Part shown: piece after piece, positions 13,140-24,276 of the stretch
Position numbering within the stretch: position 1 is the stretch's first letter
Layout of the letters: the number at the start of each line of letters is the position of its first letter
NCBI GenBank assembly: GCA_902729315.2
Contig: LR746280.1
Coordinates: forward strand, 974,501 to 1,038,500
DNA from: Spirodela intermedia
Lineage: Eukaryota > Streptophyta > Magnoliopsida > Alismatales > Araceae
Direction of reading: 5' to 3'
DNA: 64,000 nucleotides
Program-made: the position numbers and the translations under genes
Notes under the pieces: model-generated
What the model was told of the DNA's origin: nothing
Seen by the model: the letters and a program-made list of their open reading frames with translations, nothing else
Databases searched by the model: none

Positions 13140-13370
13140 GTCGGCCAGACTCTTCGTGAAGATGTTGTGAGACATCAGGAGGTGTAGGAGGTGGCTGAGA
13201 TGAGATGACGTTGTGAGGTATTAGGAGGTGTAGGAGGCGGCTGAGATGGGATAACGTTGTGAGACATTGGGAGGTGTAGGAGGTGGCTGAGATGAGATGA
13301 TGTTGTGAGGGATTGGGAGGGGTAGGAGGCGATTGAGATGAGATGACATCATGAGGCATTGAGAGGTGGC
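13140..13370. repeat. 46-bp minisatellite, about 4 copies
   Basis: Units of about 46 bp run from 'gttgtgag' through 'ggaggtgtaggaggtgg' to 'ctgagatgagat'. It lies inside the non-autonomous LTR element. The copy at 60530-60730 has a similar array with one shortened unit. Confidence 0.8.
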
Positions 13371-13750
13371 GCAGAGCACTAGAAGGCGACGTGCGAGGTG
13401 TCAGGAGTGGCATGGGGCACCAGGAGGTGACACAAGAGGCGTTGAGAGGCAGTGCGGGGCCTTGGGAGGTGACGCACGAGGCATCAGGAGGCGACGCATG
13501 AGGCATCGAGAGGCGACGTGTGAGGCATCGAGAGGTGGCGTGGGGCACTGGGAGGTGACACACGAGGTGTCAAGAGGCAACACATGAGGCGTTGGGAGGC
13601 AGTGTGGGGTGCTGGGAGGCAACGTGCGAGGCCTCGGGAGGCGGCGTGGGGTGTCTAGAGGCGACGCTTAGGGAGTCATGAGGCAATGTGCAGAGTGCCA
13701 CGAGTCGACATGTAGGGTGTTGGGTGTCGACACTCGGGGCATCAAGAGGC
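13370..13750. repeat. 20-22-bp GC-rich minisatellite
   Basis: Imperfect units such as 'gaggcgacgcatgaggcatc', mostly 22 bp and sometimes 20 bp, repeated about 16 times. Because 22 is not a multiple of three, open frames through the array come from base composition and are not evidence of a protein. Confidence 0.75.
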
Positions 13751-13931
13751 TAGCACTGTTGAGAGGAGAAGGGTGCCTAATGAACTCGAATTGAAGGTTA
13801 AATACATTATCGTGATGCAACCAAGTTCATGAAATAATATTTATAAAGCCTCACTCTTCTATTTACGATAAGTAAGGGTTGATCCTTAGGGAGCATGGGT
13901 AATGAGAGTACGAATTCTACTTATTTTATTT

Positions 13932-13933
<2 letters not shown>

Positions 13934-13966
<33 letters not shown>
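13934..13966. repeat. (TA)n microsatellite
   Basis: 33 bp of alternating TA inside the non-autonomous element. The second copy (near 61304) has only about 8 repeat units. Confidence 0.9.
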
Positions 13967-13970
<4 letters not shown>

Positions 13971-15414
13971 ACGTGAGATTGTGAACGGCACAATTAAATG
14001 TAAAAGGGTGAAGACAAGAATTATGAAAAGTGTGACAAAGGAGAGAGAATAAATCTAACGTAATAGAGTGATAGAATAAATGATAAAATTAGTTCGAATT
14101 AAAAGTTAATCTATCCATGGAGAGGAATACAAGGATGCCTCAAATCTAGATCTTGCACAAACCTCATCGTACACTAGTCCTAGGCCAAGTGATGTTCAAT
14201 CTATTATGATCTTGATGTGTTCCAAGTAATCTCTTCTCTACGATGATCTTGGGCACGAGAATGTCATTGATCAGGCATTGATTTTTCTTCTATTTTTTTC
14301 AGTTAGCCACTACTAAAGAGAGTCAAAAAGCGCCCTCTCAAGAGTTAAGCCCCCCCAATGGACGGTTAAGATTAATAACCAAAATCTCTTGGTGGATGGC
14401 CCAAATTCATGAGGGTGGTGCTCTAATCCCTCTCTTAATCTCATCTTAAGACGCCCTAAGATGGACAGCCTAGATCTTATCTCTTAATAGCCATTTTAAG
14501 TCCAAATGGGCTAGGCCAAAGTGACGTCTTCTCTTAGGCCCATAAACATATTAGGGCAGCCCTCTCCATAAGACTTAGGCTTTTCATTAGGCTAAAGGTT
14601 TGGGCTTCTTCTATTACTTCCAGCTTATATTAAGAACTTACCTAAGTCCTTGTAATCAAATAATTATCAAGAAAATATGAGAGAATCATCACTTGACTTC
14701 ATAAAAGTCAAGTGGGGTTAGGCTCATAATATAAATAAAATAACTAAAATAATATATATTAAGACTTAAATGATAAAACATTATAAATGTCATAATAAGT
14801 TGGTAACACATGTATAATAGTATTATCTACTAATTAATTAGTATTTATATATAAGATATTAATGCATAGATGCAACTAGTAATTTATAATTATCAGTGCC
14901 ACCGAGAGGAGAAGGACACTATAGAAGGATGACACTGCCAGACGTGGGCGGCTCACTAGAGAGGGAGGCAGTGGCAGCATGGCAGCCTAGAGGAGTGGCA
15001 GCGGCTTGAAGGAGTGGTTGTTGGTGGCGCGGCGGCCTGGAGAGGGGTGGAAATGGAGGCGAGGAGGGCGGCACCGAAAGGAGAAGGAGAGCGATGACAA
15101 AGATGACGATACTAGAAGAGGGAAGAGCGGTGATGTCGAAGAGCCGCTTGAGGAGGGAAGAGGCCGGCAAGGAGGAGAGCAGCACATTAGAGGTGGGCGA
15201 CGCACCGGAGAGGAGGACTACGATGAGGGATTCTTAGGGCTCTAATACTATGTTGGCATGAGAAGGGAAAACCTTGGAATCCATGATCCTTCTTTAAGGA
15301 AGAAGATAAGTATATGAGGTCATATAGAAAAGAAGAAGAAAGAAAGATGAAAAGAGAGAGATAGATAATGGGCCCTAGTGGGCCGAGAGTTTGATACCAC
15401 TATTGAATAGTACG

Positions 15415-16000
15415 AATTACTCAACTATGGTGAATCAGTCAAAAACTACTTTAAAAGTTGATTCTCTTTATTAGCCCTTAAGGTAACCTACGTGGTCAGT
15501 GGAAAGAGGCTTAGACTAAAGCAGGAGGTGTTGAGAACCTACAAGTGTCTATGAAGGGTGCGATCTCTAAGGAGACTAACATACTTGACTAAAGTATGTG
15601 ATTCTGGGAGTTAGACTCCATCCATAAGGGGTGTGATCTTTAGGGAGATCAAACATGAGTATTTGGGTCATTGATCTCAAGAACTCAATTTAATATATAG
15701 AAGAAAGTAATGAATTATAAAAAGATGGTTGTTTCATGATTAGATGTGGCTTGGTGAAGGATGAGTCAATGTAAAAACTCTTGTCTCACGTGGTGACAAG
15801 TGTGAGATAGAGACTAGAGTGAATCCATATAGAATGAGAGATTGACTTAGGAAAATCCATACACATAATAGAGAGAAGCTGTGTGAGAACTTGTGTTGAC
15901 ACAAACACAAAATTAGAATAAAAAAATAGAATGAAAAAAGTAGAAAACTAATTCATGCCCCCCTCTTAGTATTCCACTTAGTCACATCAAACCCAACAAG
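15415..16000. other. Unassigned repeat-like sequence before the kinase relic
   Basis: No gene seen. It ends in a pyrimidine run 'catgcccccctcttag' followed by 'cacatcaaacccaaca', a layout that resembles the 3' edge of a copia LTR, and kinase sequence starts directly after it. A matching left edge was not found. Confidence 0.35.
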
Positions 16001-16517
16001 CCAATTATAGTTCATAGAGACATAAAGAGCAAATTTTTTTATTAAATGAAGAACTTATGTCCAAATTAGTTGATTGTGGAGTATCTCGAATTCTATCATA
16101 AAAAATGTTACCCAAGTGGCCATTGTTTCAATTTAGAGATAGTTTGACTCTATGTTTTCATTCATCCTGAACATCAGATTTAACACTTTCCTTGTTCAAA
16201 TATGGACCTTTCAAAGTATATTAGATGCCAACAAGTAATTTTTAACTCATTTGATTATAGATACTATCAAATGTCTCAAGTAAGAGAGAAAGTTGACACT
16301 TTTAATTTTGGAGTCATATTGCTCAAGAAAATGACTATGTGACATCACTATAGTTGTAGATATGAGACTCCATGTTAAAAATAATACCAATTCTGAAAGA
16401 AAAACAATTGTGGTTTCAATAGCATGTACATCATGCAACTCAAATAAAACACCCAACATGAGTGATGTGGTGATGCAATTGAAGGAGTGCTCAACTGCTA
16501 TGGCTTCCTCAACTTAG
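16001..16517 (+). pseudogene. Plus-strand receptor kinase relic (catalytic loop to C-terminus)
   Basis: The frame starting at 16001 reads 'PIIVHRDIKS', the catalytic loop of an RD-type receptor kinase, followed by an 'LLNEEL' segment and Asp-Cys-Gly where the DFG motif is expected. Further on, after stops and shifts, 'PNMSDVVMQLKEC' (about 16450-16490) is the C-terminal helix of the same family, ending at a TAG (16515-16517). The P-loop and N-lobe are absent. It is the only receptor-kinase sequence on the plus strand in this half of the window. A twin lies at 63311-63829. Confidence 0.75.
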
Positions 16518-16820
16518 ATAGAAATTTAAGTACCCAAGAGGAATGCTTGGTTGATGTCATTCTTTCTCCATTGAACACTAGGATGAGCCCATTATTGAGA
16601 TGATATTTGCACTGCTTGTGTGTTATCTTATGACTTCATTTCCATAAGTATTGTAAATTATTGATGTTGCTTCTTTTGATGATTGAGGGCTTTTGAATAT
16701 TGACTACACTAAATTATGGGACAGTAATTTTATTTATTTAAATATTGAAGAGTAAAGTGAACATGATACAATGTAGGCTAAAAATGAATCTCTTTAAGTA
16801 ATGCTCATCTTACTATTTGG

Positions 16821-17731
16821 GGTTGAGCAAAGTTTAACACAATATTCTGTAAGCATATATATTATAAAACCAATTTATGGAGCCCTCCCAATCAAGTAGG
16901 TATGACTAAAGAATGCTGATATAGACTTCTGCATTTCAAAGGTAAGGATTTTGAAAAACTAAATTGTATTAATCTATTTGTAAATACACATTAATTTTCA
17001 TTTAAAATATAGGTAATGGAATCTGTGGAGACACTACCAATGGCAGAACATGTTGACGGCCTCCTAGTGAGTTGGCTGGCAAGGTTGGCTTGATCGTTAG
17101 TATTTGGCCACACAACCCTAGTTATATAAATTCTTTCTTCTAGCTCTATACGTGATACCCACTTCTAAGAACAAGAATACCTAAACTGCATAAGGATTGA
17201 ATCCATTTCCTAGTGAGTTGGCAGGCAGTTTGGTTTTTATATTGTAGTTTCACTTTTGCCTTTGTCTTACCATCCAAAATGTCATGCTCCAAACAAGTAA
17301 CCCAATTCTTCTTGGACGAATGTGAGGGCTAGTTGGCTGAGCAAAGTTTAACATAATATTATGTCAGCATGTAGATTATAAAACCAATTTATGGAGCCCT
17401 CACAATCAACTAGGTATGACTGAAGAATGCTGATATAGACTTCTGCATTTCAAAGGTAAGGATTTTGAAAAACTAAATTATATTAATCTATTTTTAACTA
17501 CACATTAATTTTCATTTAAAATATAGGTAATAGAATCTGTGGAGACACTACCAATGGCAGAACATGCTGACGGCCTCGTAGTGAGTTGGCAGGCAGGGTT
17601 GGCCTGATTCATGAGTACTTGGCCACACAACCCTAGATATATATATCCTTTCTTTTGGTTCTATACGTGATACCCACTTCTAAGAACAGGAGGGAAATAC
17701 CTAAACTTCATGAGGATTGAATCCATTTCTT
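16821..17731. repeat. Tandem duplication of about 0.39 kb
   Basis: 16821-17211 and 17335-17731 match closely ('tatggagccctc', 'gacttctgcatttcaaagg', 'ggacacactaccaatgg'-like blocks, 'gtgatacccacttctaag'), separated by about 120 bp of unrelated sequence. Each unit has a possible intron between 'caaag|gtaagg' and 'atatag'. The translated flanks give no family I recognise. Confidence 0.75.
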
Positions 17732-20300
17732 AGTTTTTATAAAATCAAAATTCACGGTGATGTAGTGGATCCAGTTGAATTAATTCTCCAAATTTTTTCT
17801 TAATGAGTAGTTGTGTTGTTCAAGATTATGGAAGCTATATCAAAGGAGCACAACTATTGGCATTTTAAAAACTTTTATTTTTACATAATAAGCCATGGTA
17901 AACCATGTTAATCATATTACAACACAAAAATAGTCTTTTCATAAACTGCCATGTGCAAACATCTAATGATTTCATTAGGAACAAATTTTGTTTGACAGAA
18001 CTAACACAGAAAATAATAAGAGCATATAATTGGGATGCTACCAGATAGTCCTAATGACAAGGACTATGAAACAAAATTAATATTAAGAGGTACCTTGAAA
18101 GAATGGTGATGATAAGATAACTTGCCATATCTTAGATATCTTGAGGTTTCTTCTAATGCAAAAGGTTGAAGCCTCAACTTGTGCTTTTGAGGCACTATAA
18201 ATCACCTCCTCACCTTACCAATTAGGCATAAAGCTATCTATCTTCTATTAATATTTCTTTATTCGTAATATAATCCTAGCTATCTTTTGTTATTATTTAT
18301 TTCTATTGATTATATAGCTGGGTTTTAGTTTAAATTTTAGGATTCAAAAATTTCAAAATAAGAAATTCAAAATCTTAAATAATTTTTAGAGGATTTGAAT
18401 ATGGCATCAGAAATATGTTTCATAAACATGTAAATGTGCAAGTATGCTAATAATGTAATTTTTTTTTAGTCTCTTATGTTTTGCCCAATGTTAAGCTTGT
18501 TTGTCTAAGTGGGTTGACTTACTTCCCTAAATTGATAATTTTGACAAAATGAGATTTTTTTTTTTTTCACTAGGTGAGAGTCACTTCCTTGGTAAGAGTG
18601 TTGAGTCTTCATATGAAGTTAGTGTGAACTTGCTTTGTCACTAAGGTTGTGTACCTTTTTCATACTTTTACAGTTGGAGCTCAAATTCAGAGCAAAGAAC
18701 TTTTTTTATGTTTCGGAAGAGAGCATTGAGGCATGAACTGAAATTGTATTCACCATGGCACCAATCACTTTGAATTTCGTACCAAACTTTAGAGATCATT
18801 AGTTTTACATTGTTGATCCATCCGAGAAAATAAAACTCATTATCATTTGAGTACGAAAACTGATTATAGGTAACTGATACATGGTCAAATATGGCAAGAA
18901 CATAATCAAATATATCTCAAGTGATACTTGTCTCCCTTTAGCAGTCTTCTTTTGTAAATAGAAAAACTACATCCAAACAATTTTTCAATGTAAATTGAAA
19001 AAGCCAGACCACATAGTATGAAAGGAGGTGTATAAAAAATCCTTTTTGTATGATTTTTGCTGCTTTAATTTCTTTTTAGTAAAAATATTTTCTACTCCTA
19101 TAATTGAAATTCAGAGGAAAGTGTTAAATCATTTTTCCAGACTAATAATTTTTTTCCCTAATTCGTTCATTATCTAGAGAAGTTAATTATCATGCCTAAT
19201 TTAGTAATTATAGAGAAGGCAGTTCTGATATGAAAAATATTTCATTTTTTTTATACAACTCACTGTAAAATCCTGTTGACCTTTTCCTCTTATATTATGA
19301 AATCCTGTGAGTAACTCTTGTTACTTGAAAATAATTTAACATTGTTAGGGACTCAAATTTACACAACAAAGTAGGTATTTCCAGAGAGAGAAAGAAAGGG
19401 AGAATATCTACATCCATCTGTAGCCACAGTATCTATCTCAACTTGCCAAGTTCTATTGATCATGCAACTTATTGTTGAATGACTAGTTAGGAATTGATAG
19501 AACAATACCTCTAAAATCAAATTAGAAGATCATAAACTTTATACTAAGTTTCCATTTCTAACCACTTAAGAGGAATTTTACTATAATTTTTTTTACTTTT
19601 ACTCTACTTAAACGCCAAAAGAAACTTTATGCCCATTTGAAATGTTAGTTACATTGTCATTAGAAATAGCCGAGAGACAAAGGAGCCCTCAAAAAAGACA
19701 CATGATAAAACTTGGATTTGGAGAGGAACTAATTCACACCTTTTGACAATCTAAAATCATAAAACACTTTAAGAATACAATTAACAAAAAAGGTTTTGGA
19801 AACATTTATCTCGGTTATACAAATGGTAGGATCCAAATTGCTAAAATGTCTTTTAGATTTCCCTCTCAATAGGAAGAAAGGTTTCATGCTAGGCTAAGTC
19901 ATAGCAACTTAAGCGGATACTTTGTAGCATAGAAAACAAGTTTTTTCATTAAAATATTTTTTTCTAGGTGAAGAAAAGTTCAGTCAAAGATCATAGTTTG
20001 ATTTGGCAGAAAAACTGTTCATGGTGCATCATTAAAGTTTGTTATCTGTCATAAAACTGAAAGATGAACACTTGACTCATATACGCTAATGGGAGCTATT
20101 CTTCCATTGAAATGTCTAATTTTATGGCATTTATTACTCTATGGATAAAATCAGTTCAATGTCTCCTACATTTTGTGCATTTGCCATTTCTATTCATTCA
20201 TTGAGCCACAGAAATTAACACAAATATTCTAGGCTTTATGAACTTAAAATTTTGAATCAGCTTATTGTTCATGTTCACATAAGCAGTTTGAGATGCTCTT
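17732..20300. other. AT-rich intergenic stretch
   Basis: No gene, RNA or well-defined repeat could be supported. There are short poly-T and poly-A runs and no long open frame. Confidence 0.6.
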
Positions 20301-20437
20301 CGTTTGAATTTTTTATTGAATTACCAAATGAATTTTAATATGTATGCTTTTCTTCAAAAGTCCATTATTTGCATTCAGCCCTCAACTGACGCAGTAACCC
20401 AAAAACAGGTCATCCACTTTAAGCCTAAAATGGATCT

Positions 20438-20910
20438 TTGGGATGTAAAAGTACGGATACTAGTACTGTCGATGATTTTGCCATACATAAGACTAAAATA
20501 ATTCAAGAATCTTTTGAACGTGTAATTCAATCCCTGCCTTCTAAATTCGACAGACCAAGCCTTCCACAACTTCCTCGGCTGGATTGGGGCTTTTCTTCTT
20601 GGTCTAAAAGCCGATCTGAGCAGTTGACTACGTTAAGCCAACTGGAGTGGTGTACATCACGCCAGATCATGCTATGTCTAGGCAATTGATTTAAATAATC
20701 CAGGAACCGTATTGGAAACGTGAATACCCATTTTGGAGAAACCTTGACGAAAAACTACCAAAGTCAAAAACATTTTTTTGTTCTGTCCCTATGCACAATA
20801 CAAATGCAACATCAGATGAGGTGTTGTTTTTGAAAAACGAGAAAGTTGCAAAAATGCCTGTCACAGCTTGGCGCACTGAATTCAGCCTTTGCTTCGTCGG
20901 GAGAAGGGTT
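20438..20910 (+). pseudogene. Unidentified coding relic, not a receptor kinase
   Basis: Two frames carry protein-like sequence. One (20438-20620) includes 'FERVIQSLPSKFDRPSLPQL' and a Trp/Ser-rich continuation. The next (about 20625-20910) includes 'PTGVVYITPDHAMSRQLI', then a TAA at 20692-20694 where a CAA codon is plausible, then about 70 open codons with 'EPYWKREYPFWRNL'. Composition is more GC-rich than the surroundings and residue usage looks coding. The frame change may be an intron or an indel. I do not recognise the family. It could be a broken gene or a transposon-captured fragment. Confidence 0.4.
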
Positions 20911-21450
20911 CAATGATTTGAATCTGAGGAGCTGAGTACGTTAATGCTCTTGGAATTTTGTCCACCGGTTCTATTCATAACCCAGTCCAAATTAGGTGGA
21001 GTCTGGTGATTATTTCATTTTCAGTTTTACACCGAGTACATCCCGTCTGCGCAGGAAACGTGGCCTGGACATCAGCCCGTTCACTCAGGGTTAGTCATCC
21101 AGGTTAATATCGGTAGCCGGAAAACATCTCTTCAAGTGCTAAATTTATGATGTTCCCCAGTCGAGCTTTCTTCATTTGAGTTTTGTTTTGTTGCATCCCA
21201 CTTCTTTTGAGGCAGTATTTATTGTCAAATCAAGGATACCAATTTCTTTTTTTATGGCTAAAACGTGGACCGAGGATTATTGAAATCATGTACTGGAGAA
21301 GAAGATTTGATAGGTGCTAATGTCTGATATCAATATTTCGGGGGATTAATCAGAATCTACAAACATAACACTGGATTACGCGTTGGTTTATTAAAAACAA
21401 CTTCATGTACCACATGGGCAGCTCGACTTTGCTGCGCAGGATCTTCTCTG
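20911..21450. other. Spacer after the coding relic
   Basis: Moderately GC-rich to about 21120, possibly more of the same broken gene. No clear frame. Confidence 0.4.
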
Positions 21451-21680
21451 TAAAACTGGATGTGTGACGTGTCCTCCTCGCCTTGGCTGCACATGTCAAC
21501 TCATGGCTTCGTTGACTTTGTAGAAATGGATGTGAGACGTGGGGACCTCGCCTTGGCTGCACTTGATCCCGTCAGCTCATGGCTTCGTTGACTTTGTAGA
21601 AATGGATGTGAGACGTGGGCATCTCGCCTTGGCTGCACATGATCCCGTCAACTCAGGGCTTCGTTGACTTTGTAGAAATG
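21451..21680. repeat. 69/76-bp tandem repeat, about 3 copies
   Basis: Repeats of 'cctcgccttggctgcac' to 'gttgactttgtagaaatgga' begin near 21478, 21546 and 21622. The first unit lacks the 'gatcccg' heptamer of the other two, which gives spacings of about 69 and 76 bp. Confidence 0.85.
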
Positions 21681-23149
21681 TGTGAATTCGTTGGATAGGA
21701 TTCATATTATTCATTTCGTTCGCTATTTCAGCATTCTATATTAGAGAAGGTAACGGTTTCTTGTGGTATTATTTAGCGTGAGATGAAAGATACCGTTTGA
21801 GAGTTTTACTAAAAAGCCAATGCGAGGTGTATTTTTACCATTTAGATATCTAGCTCATGATCTGATCGGTTCGTCTGAGAGACCTCCATATACTTATAAA
21901 GATCTTTTGACATTTGGGAATAAAAAATGTTACTTTCTATTTTCTCTAGCTGTGTGACATCAGATTACATTTATTTTCGTTAAATAAATACAATCTAAAG
22001 TACTGCGTGGGTGGATGTTGTCAATTGACACGAAGCCATGCCATCATCGCCCATCAAGAATATGGTAATTTCTCAATTAGGCTTCCTAGGATAGTGTTTA
22101 AGAAAACTGAGCTCTTCTTAATTTGTCATCTATCCAAAAGACGAACTTGCATATTTTCAACGCTTTCCTTTTCGTGATTTCAGCTATCTTAATTAAAGTT
22201 TTACAATAGATGTTACGACCTTTAGCTAGGACTGTTATTACTATCCACTTGCACAGCACCAGACGTGACAGGTCATATTGTCGGACATCTCTGCCTATTT
22301 TGAAACCGAAGATGATGTTTACCCACATTGAAAGTTCATTCTTTGAGTTGCTTATTTTAAAATTGAGGATTTGGAGGGGTATCAACTGTCGCACAAAATC
22401 CTTCAAAAATGGCACGGAAATTGTCTATGTATTCCCGAATATATGCTTGTTGATAATCGACAGCTCATTTCAATATAGTTTTCAAAGTTTATGATGTCTT
22501 CACTTCAACTTCTAATCTTAAAAATTTAGTGACAAGTTTTTCGTGCAAAACTGAGTTACGAAGAGCATAGATGACAAAATTTTCATCGGAATTCCAGGAG
22601 TGGTCAATCTATTTATCCATTTGAACTGGTACTGATAGTATATGTCCTCGTTACAGATTATTCTCCTGAAGCGACTTTTAAGTCATGTGTTTCTTTGATG
22701 ATCGCCTGTTAAAAAGAACATTTATGGCAGCTTATTTAGTCAGCTATATACCAATAGCATCATTATGTAATTTAAACCTGAACCGAGAGGAAATTGAGAA
22801 AGAAAGACCATCTAAAGTGGCTGTGTCATACCTCTAAATAGCTTTAAAAGACCCCACCTTGGGGAGGAGAATTTCTAAATTGGCTACTGAATGCTTCCAA
22901 AGGAAAATAACATGATGTTAGAAAATTATGTAAATGAGATCTCTGAAGAAACCCTACAAGCGAGAGAACAAAAAGATGAAAAGCTTAGAAAATAAACCTG
23001 CCTCTCGGCAACACTACTATTGTTAAAGCTGCCAGCATCAGCTTCTACAAAAGAAGCACATACATTTTTCTTTCATTTTCTTTCAATTCTGGAAAAATCA
23101 CAATATGGGCATGTGCATTTGAAGCAACTAGTATACTGCAACAAAGCAA
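21681..23149. other. AT-rich intergenic stretch
   Basis: Open frames near 22098-22494 overlap on both strands and match nothing I recognise. Nothing else could be supported. Confidence 0.5.
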
Positions 23150-23409
23150 GAGATATTCCGGGTCATCACCCCGCGTTAATGAGGGGCAGAGGAGAAAGGA
23201 GAAGAGGACGGACACCAGGAGGAGAATGCGGGCGGGGGAGGGAGCAGGAATGAGACTGCTCCTCACTGCAGGGGAAGCCCGGTGGAAGAAAACCAGTGAA
23301 CACCAGGAGGAGGAAGAGTCTACAGGTACTGGTTGAAGTAATGCTATCGTCCTGATTTGCTGGAAACCCGCCGAGGGATTCGGGGCATATCCTGGAGAAA
23401 CAGAGATAG

Positions 23410-23412
<3 letters not shown>

Positions 23413-23453
<41 letters not shown>
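23413..23453. repeat. (GA)n microsatellite, 41 bp
   Basis: Uninterrupted GA dinucleotides within the GC-rich stretch. Confidence 0.95.
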
Positions 23454-23455
<2 letters not shown>

Positions 23456-24240
23456 AAAGAGAGCGAGAAGGGCAGAGAGGGAGGACCGGGGGGAGGGGGC
23501 GAGAGGGAGAAAGGTGACTCAGGCTGCGGGAGCAGTGACGAGTGACCATAGGGCTTTGGTCTCCGGAGGAAACTAGTACCCGGCTGACTGACGCGTACCA
23601 GCAGCAGTTACGGTTACGCTTTCTTACGCCGATTTCTATTCCTAACAAGATCCGCACCCCCTTACTTCATAGGGCTGCCTGCTCCTTTGACACCCGCTCC
23701 TATTCCGGGATTGTGATGCCAATTGCTTGCTATTCTTATGTTTGTGGCCTATTCCTATTTCGTCTATATTATTCCGGTGCCTGCAGTGATTCCTAATACC
23801 AGCTGGCTTGCTTGTGAAGTGTGTGCTGAAGCTGCCGTCATGTATGATGTAACCTCGAAAGTAAACTATTTATTTTATACGTTGACAGCTCGAAATCCTG
23901 TCCCAGATTTATTATTTTATCCCAAATTTATTGTTGATGACGACCAAAGCTCTTAGAAACTTTCCTAACAAAAAATGTACAAATATAATAAAAATTAATT
24001 CTCCCCAGGGATTAAAATTGTGATTCTGATTCTTGGGTTTAGTGCAAACTAGAATTCGAACCCCATTGACTTGAATGATTAAACAGTTATTGATAAATAA
24101 AGTATAAACCATTATATATAATATTAATAGATTGAACTCCCCCCGTTGGCACAAATGTACTGCCCATGTAGAGATCAGGACCGAACTCCTCTCGGCCCGA
24201 CCCGTTGATATAAGATATTGTGGCCCGTCTAAGAGGCCAG

Positions 24241-24242
<2 letters not shown>

Positions 24243-24273
<31 letters not shown>
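24243..24273. repeat. (TC)n microsatellite, 31 bp
   Basis: Uninterrupted TC dinucleotides, opposite in sense to the GA tract at 23413. Confidence 0.95.

Positions 24274-24276
<3 letters not shown>

Larger units (their letters stand above)
12920..15409 (-). mobile_element. Non-autonomous LTR retroelement with internal minisatellite
   Basis: Terminal direct repeats of about 157-159 bp (12920-13076 and 15251-15409), TG...CA type. The 5-bp flanks are ATACG (12915-12919) and GTACG (15410-15414). A degraded complement of a tRNA-iMet primer site (TGGTATCAGAGC type) abuts the right LTR, and a purine-rich tract on the minus strand (complement of 'cttcccctc', 13077-13085) abuts the left one, so it reads on the minus strand. 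The 2.2 kb interior holds a minisatellite (13140-13750), AT-rich sequence and a GC-rich block (14900-15245), but no recognisable gag or pol. It would depend on proteins from another element. The same insertion exists at 60289-62815, so it predates the segmental duplication. Confidence 0.8.
1613..16693. repeat. Segmental duplication, copy 1
   Basis: Collinear, same-orientation match to 47474-64000. It covers the copia body, pseudogene A, linker, kinase fragment, LTR relics, the non-autonomous LTR element and the plus-strand kinase relic. By eye the copies are highly similar, roughly nine bases in ten or better. Larger differences: the LTR at 10112-11723 is present only here; about 350 bp of CT-rich DNA (12195-12545) and about 100 bp near 15490-15590 are missing from copy 2. 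The right edge is set by the window end, so the true length is at least 15 kb. Confidence 0.9.

Noticed and set aside
13084-13622. Open frames of 73-159 codons on both strands through the minisatellite
   Set aside because: They come from a GC-rich 20-22-bp array with no stop in several frames. The period is not a multiple of three and the duplicate copy reads differently.
22098-22494. Opposed open frames of 105 and 94 codons
   Set aside because: They overlap on both strands in AT-rich DNA and match nothing I recognise.
23166-23657. 163-codon minus-strand frame rich in Ser-Leu
   Set aside because: The Ser-Leu run is the translated (GA)n microsatellite; no motif on either side.
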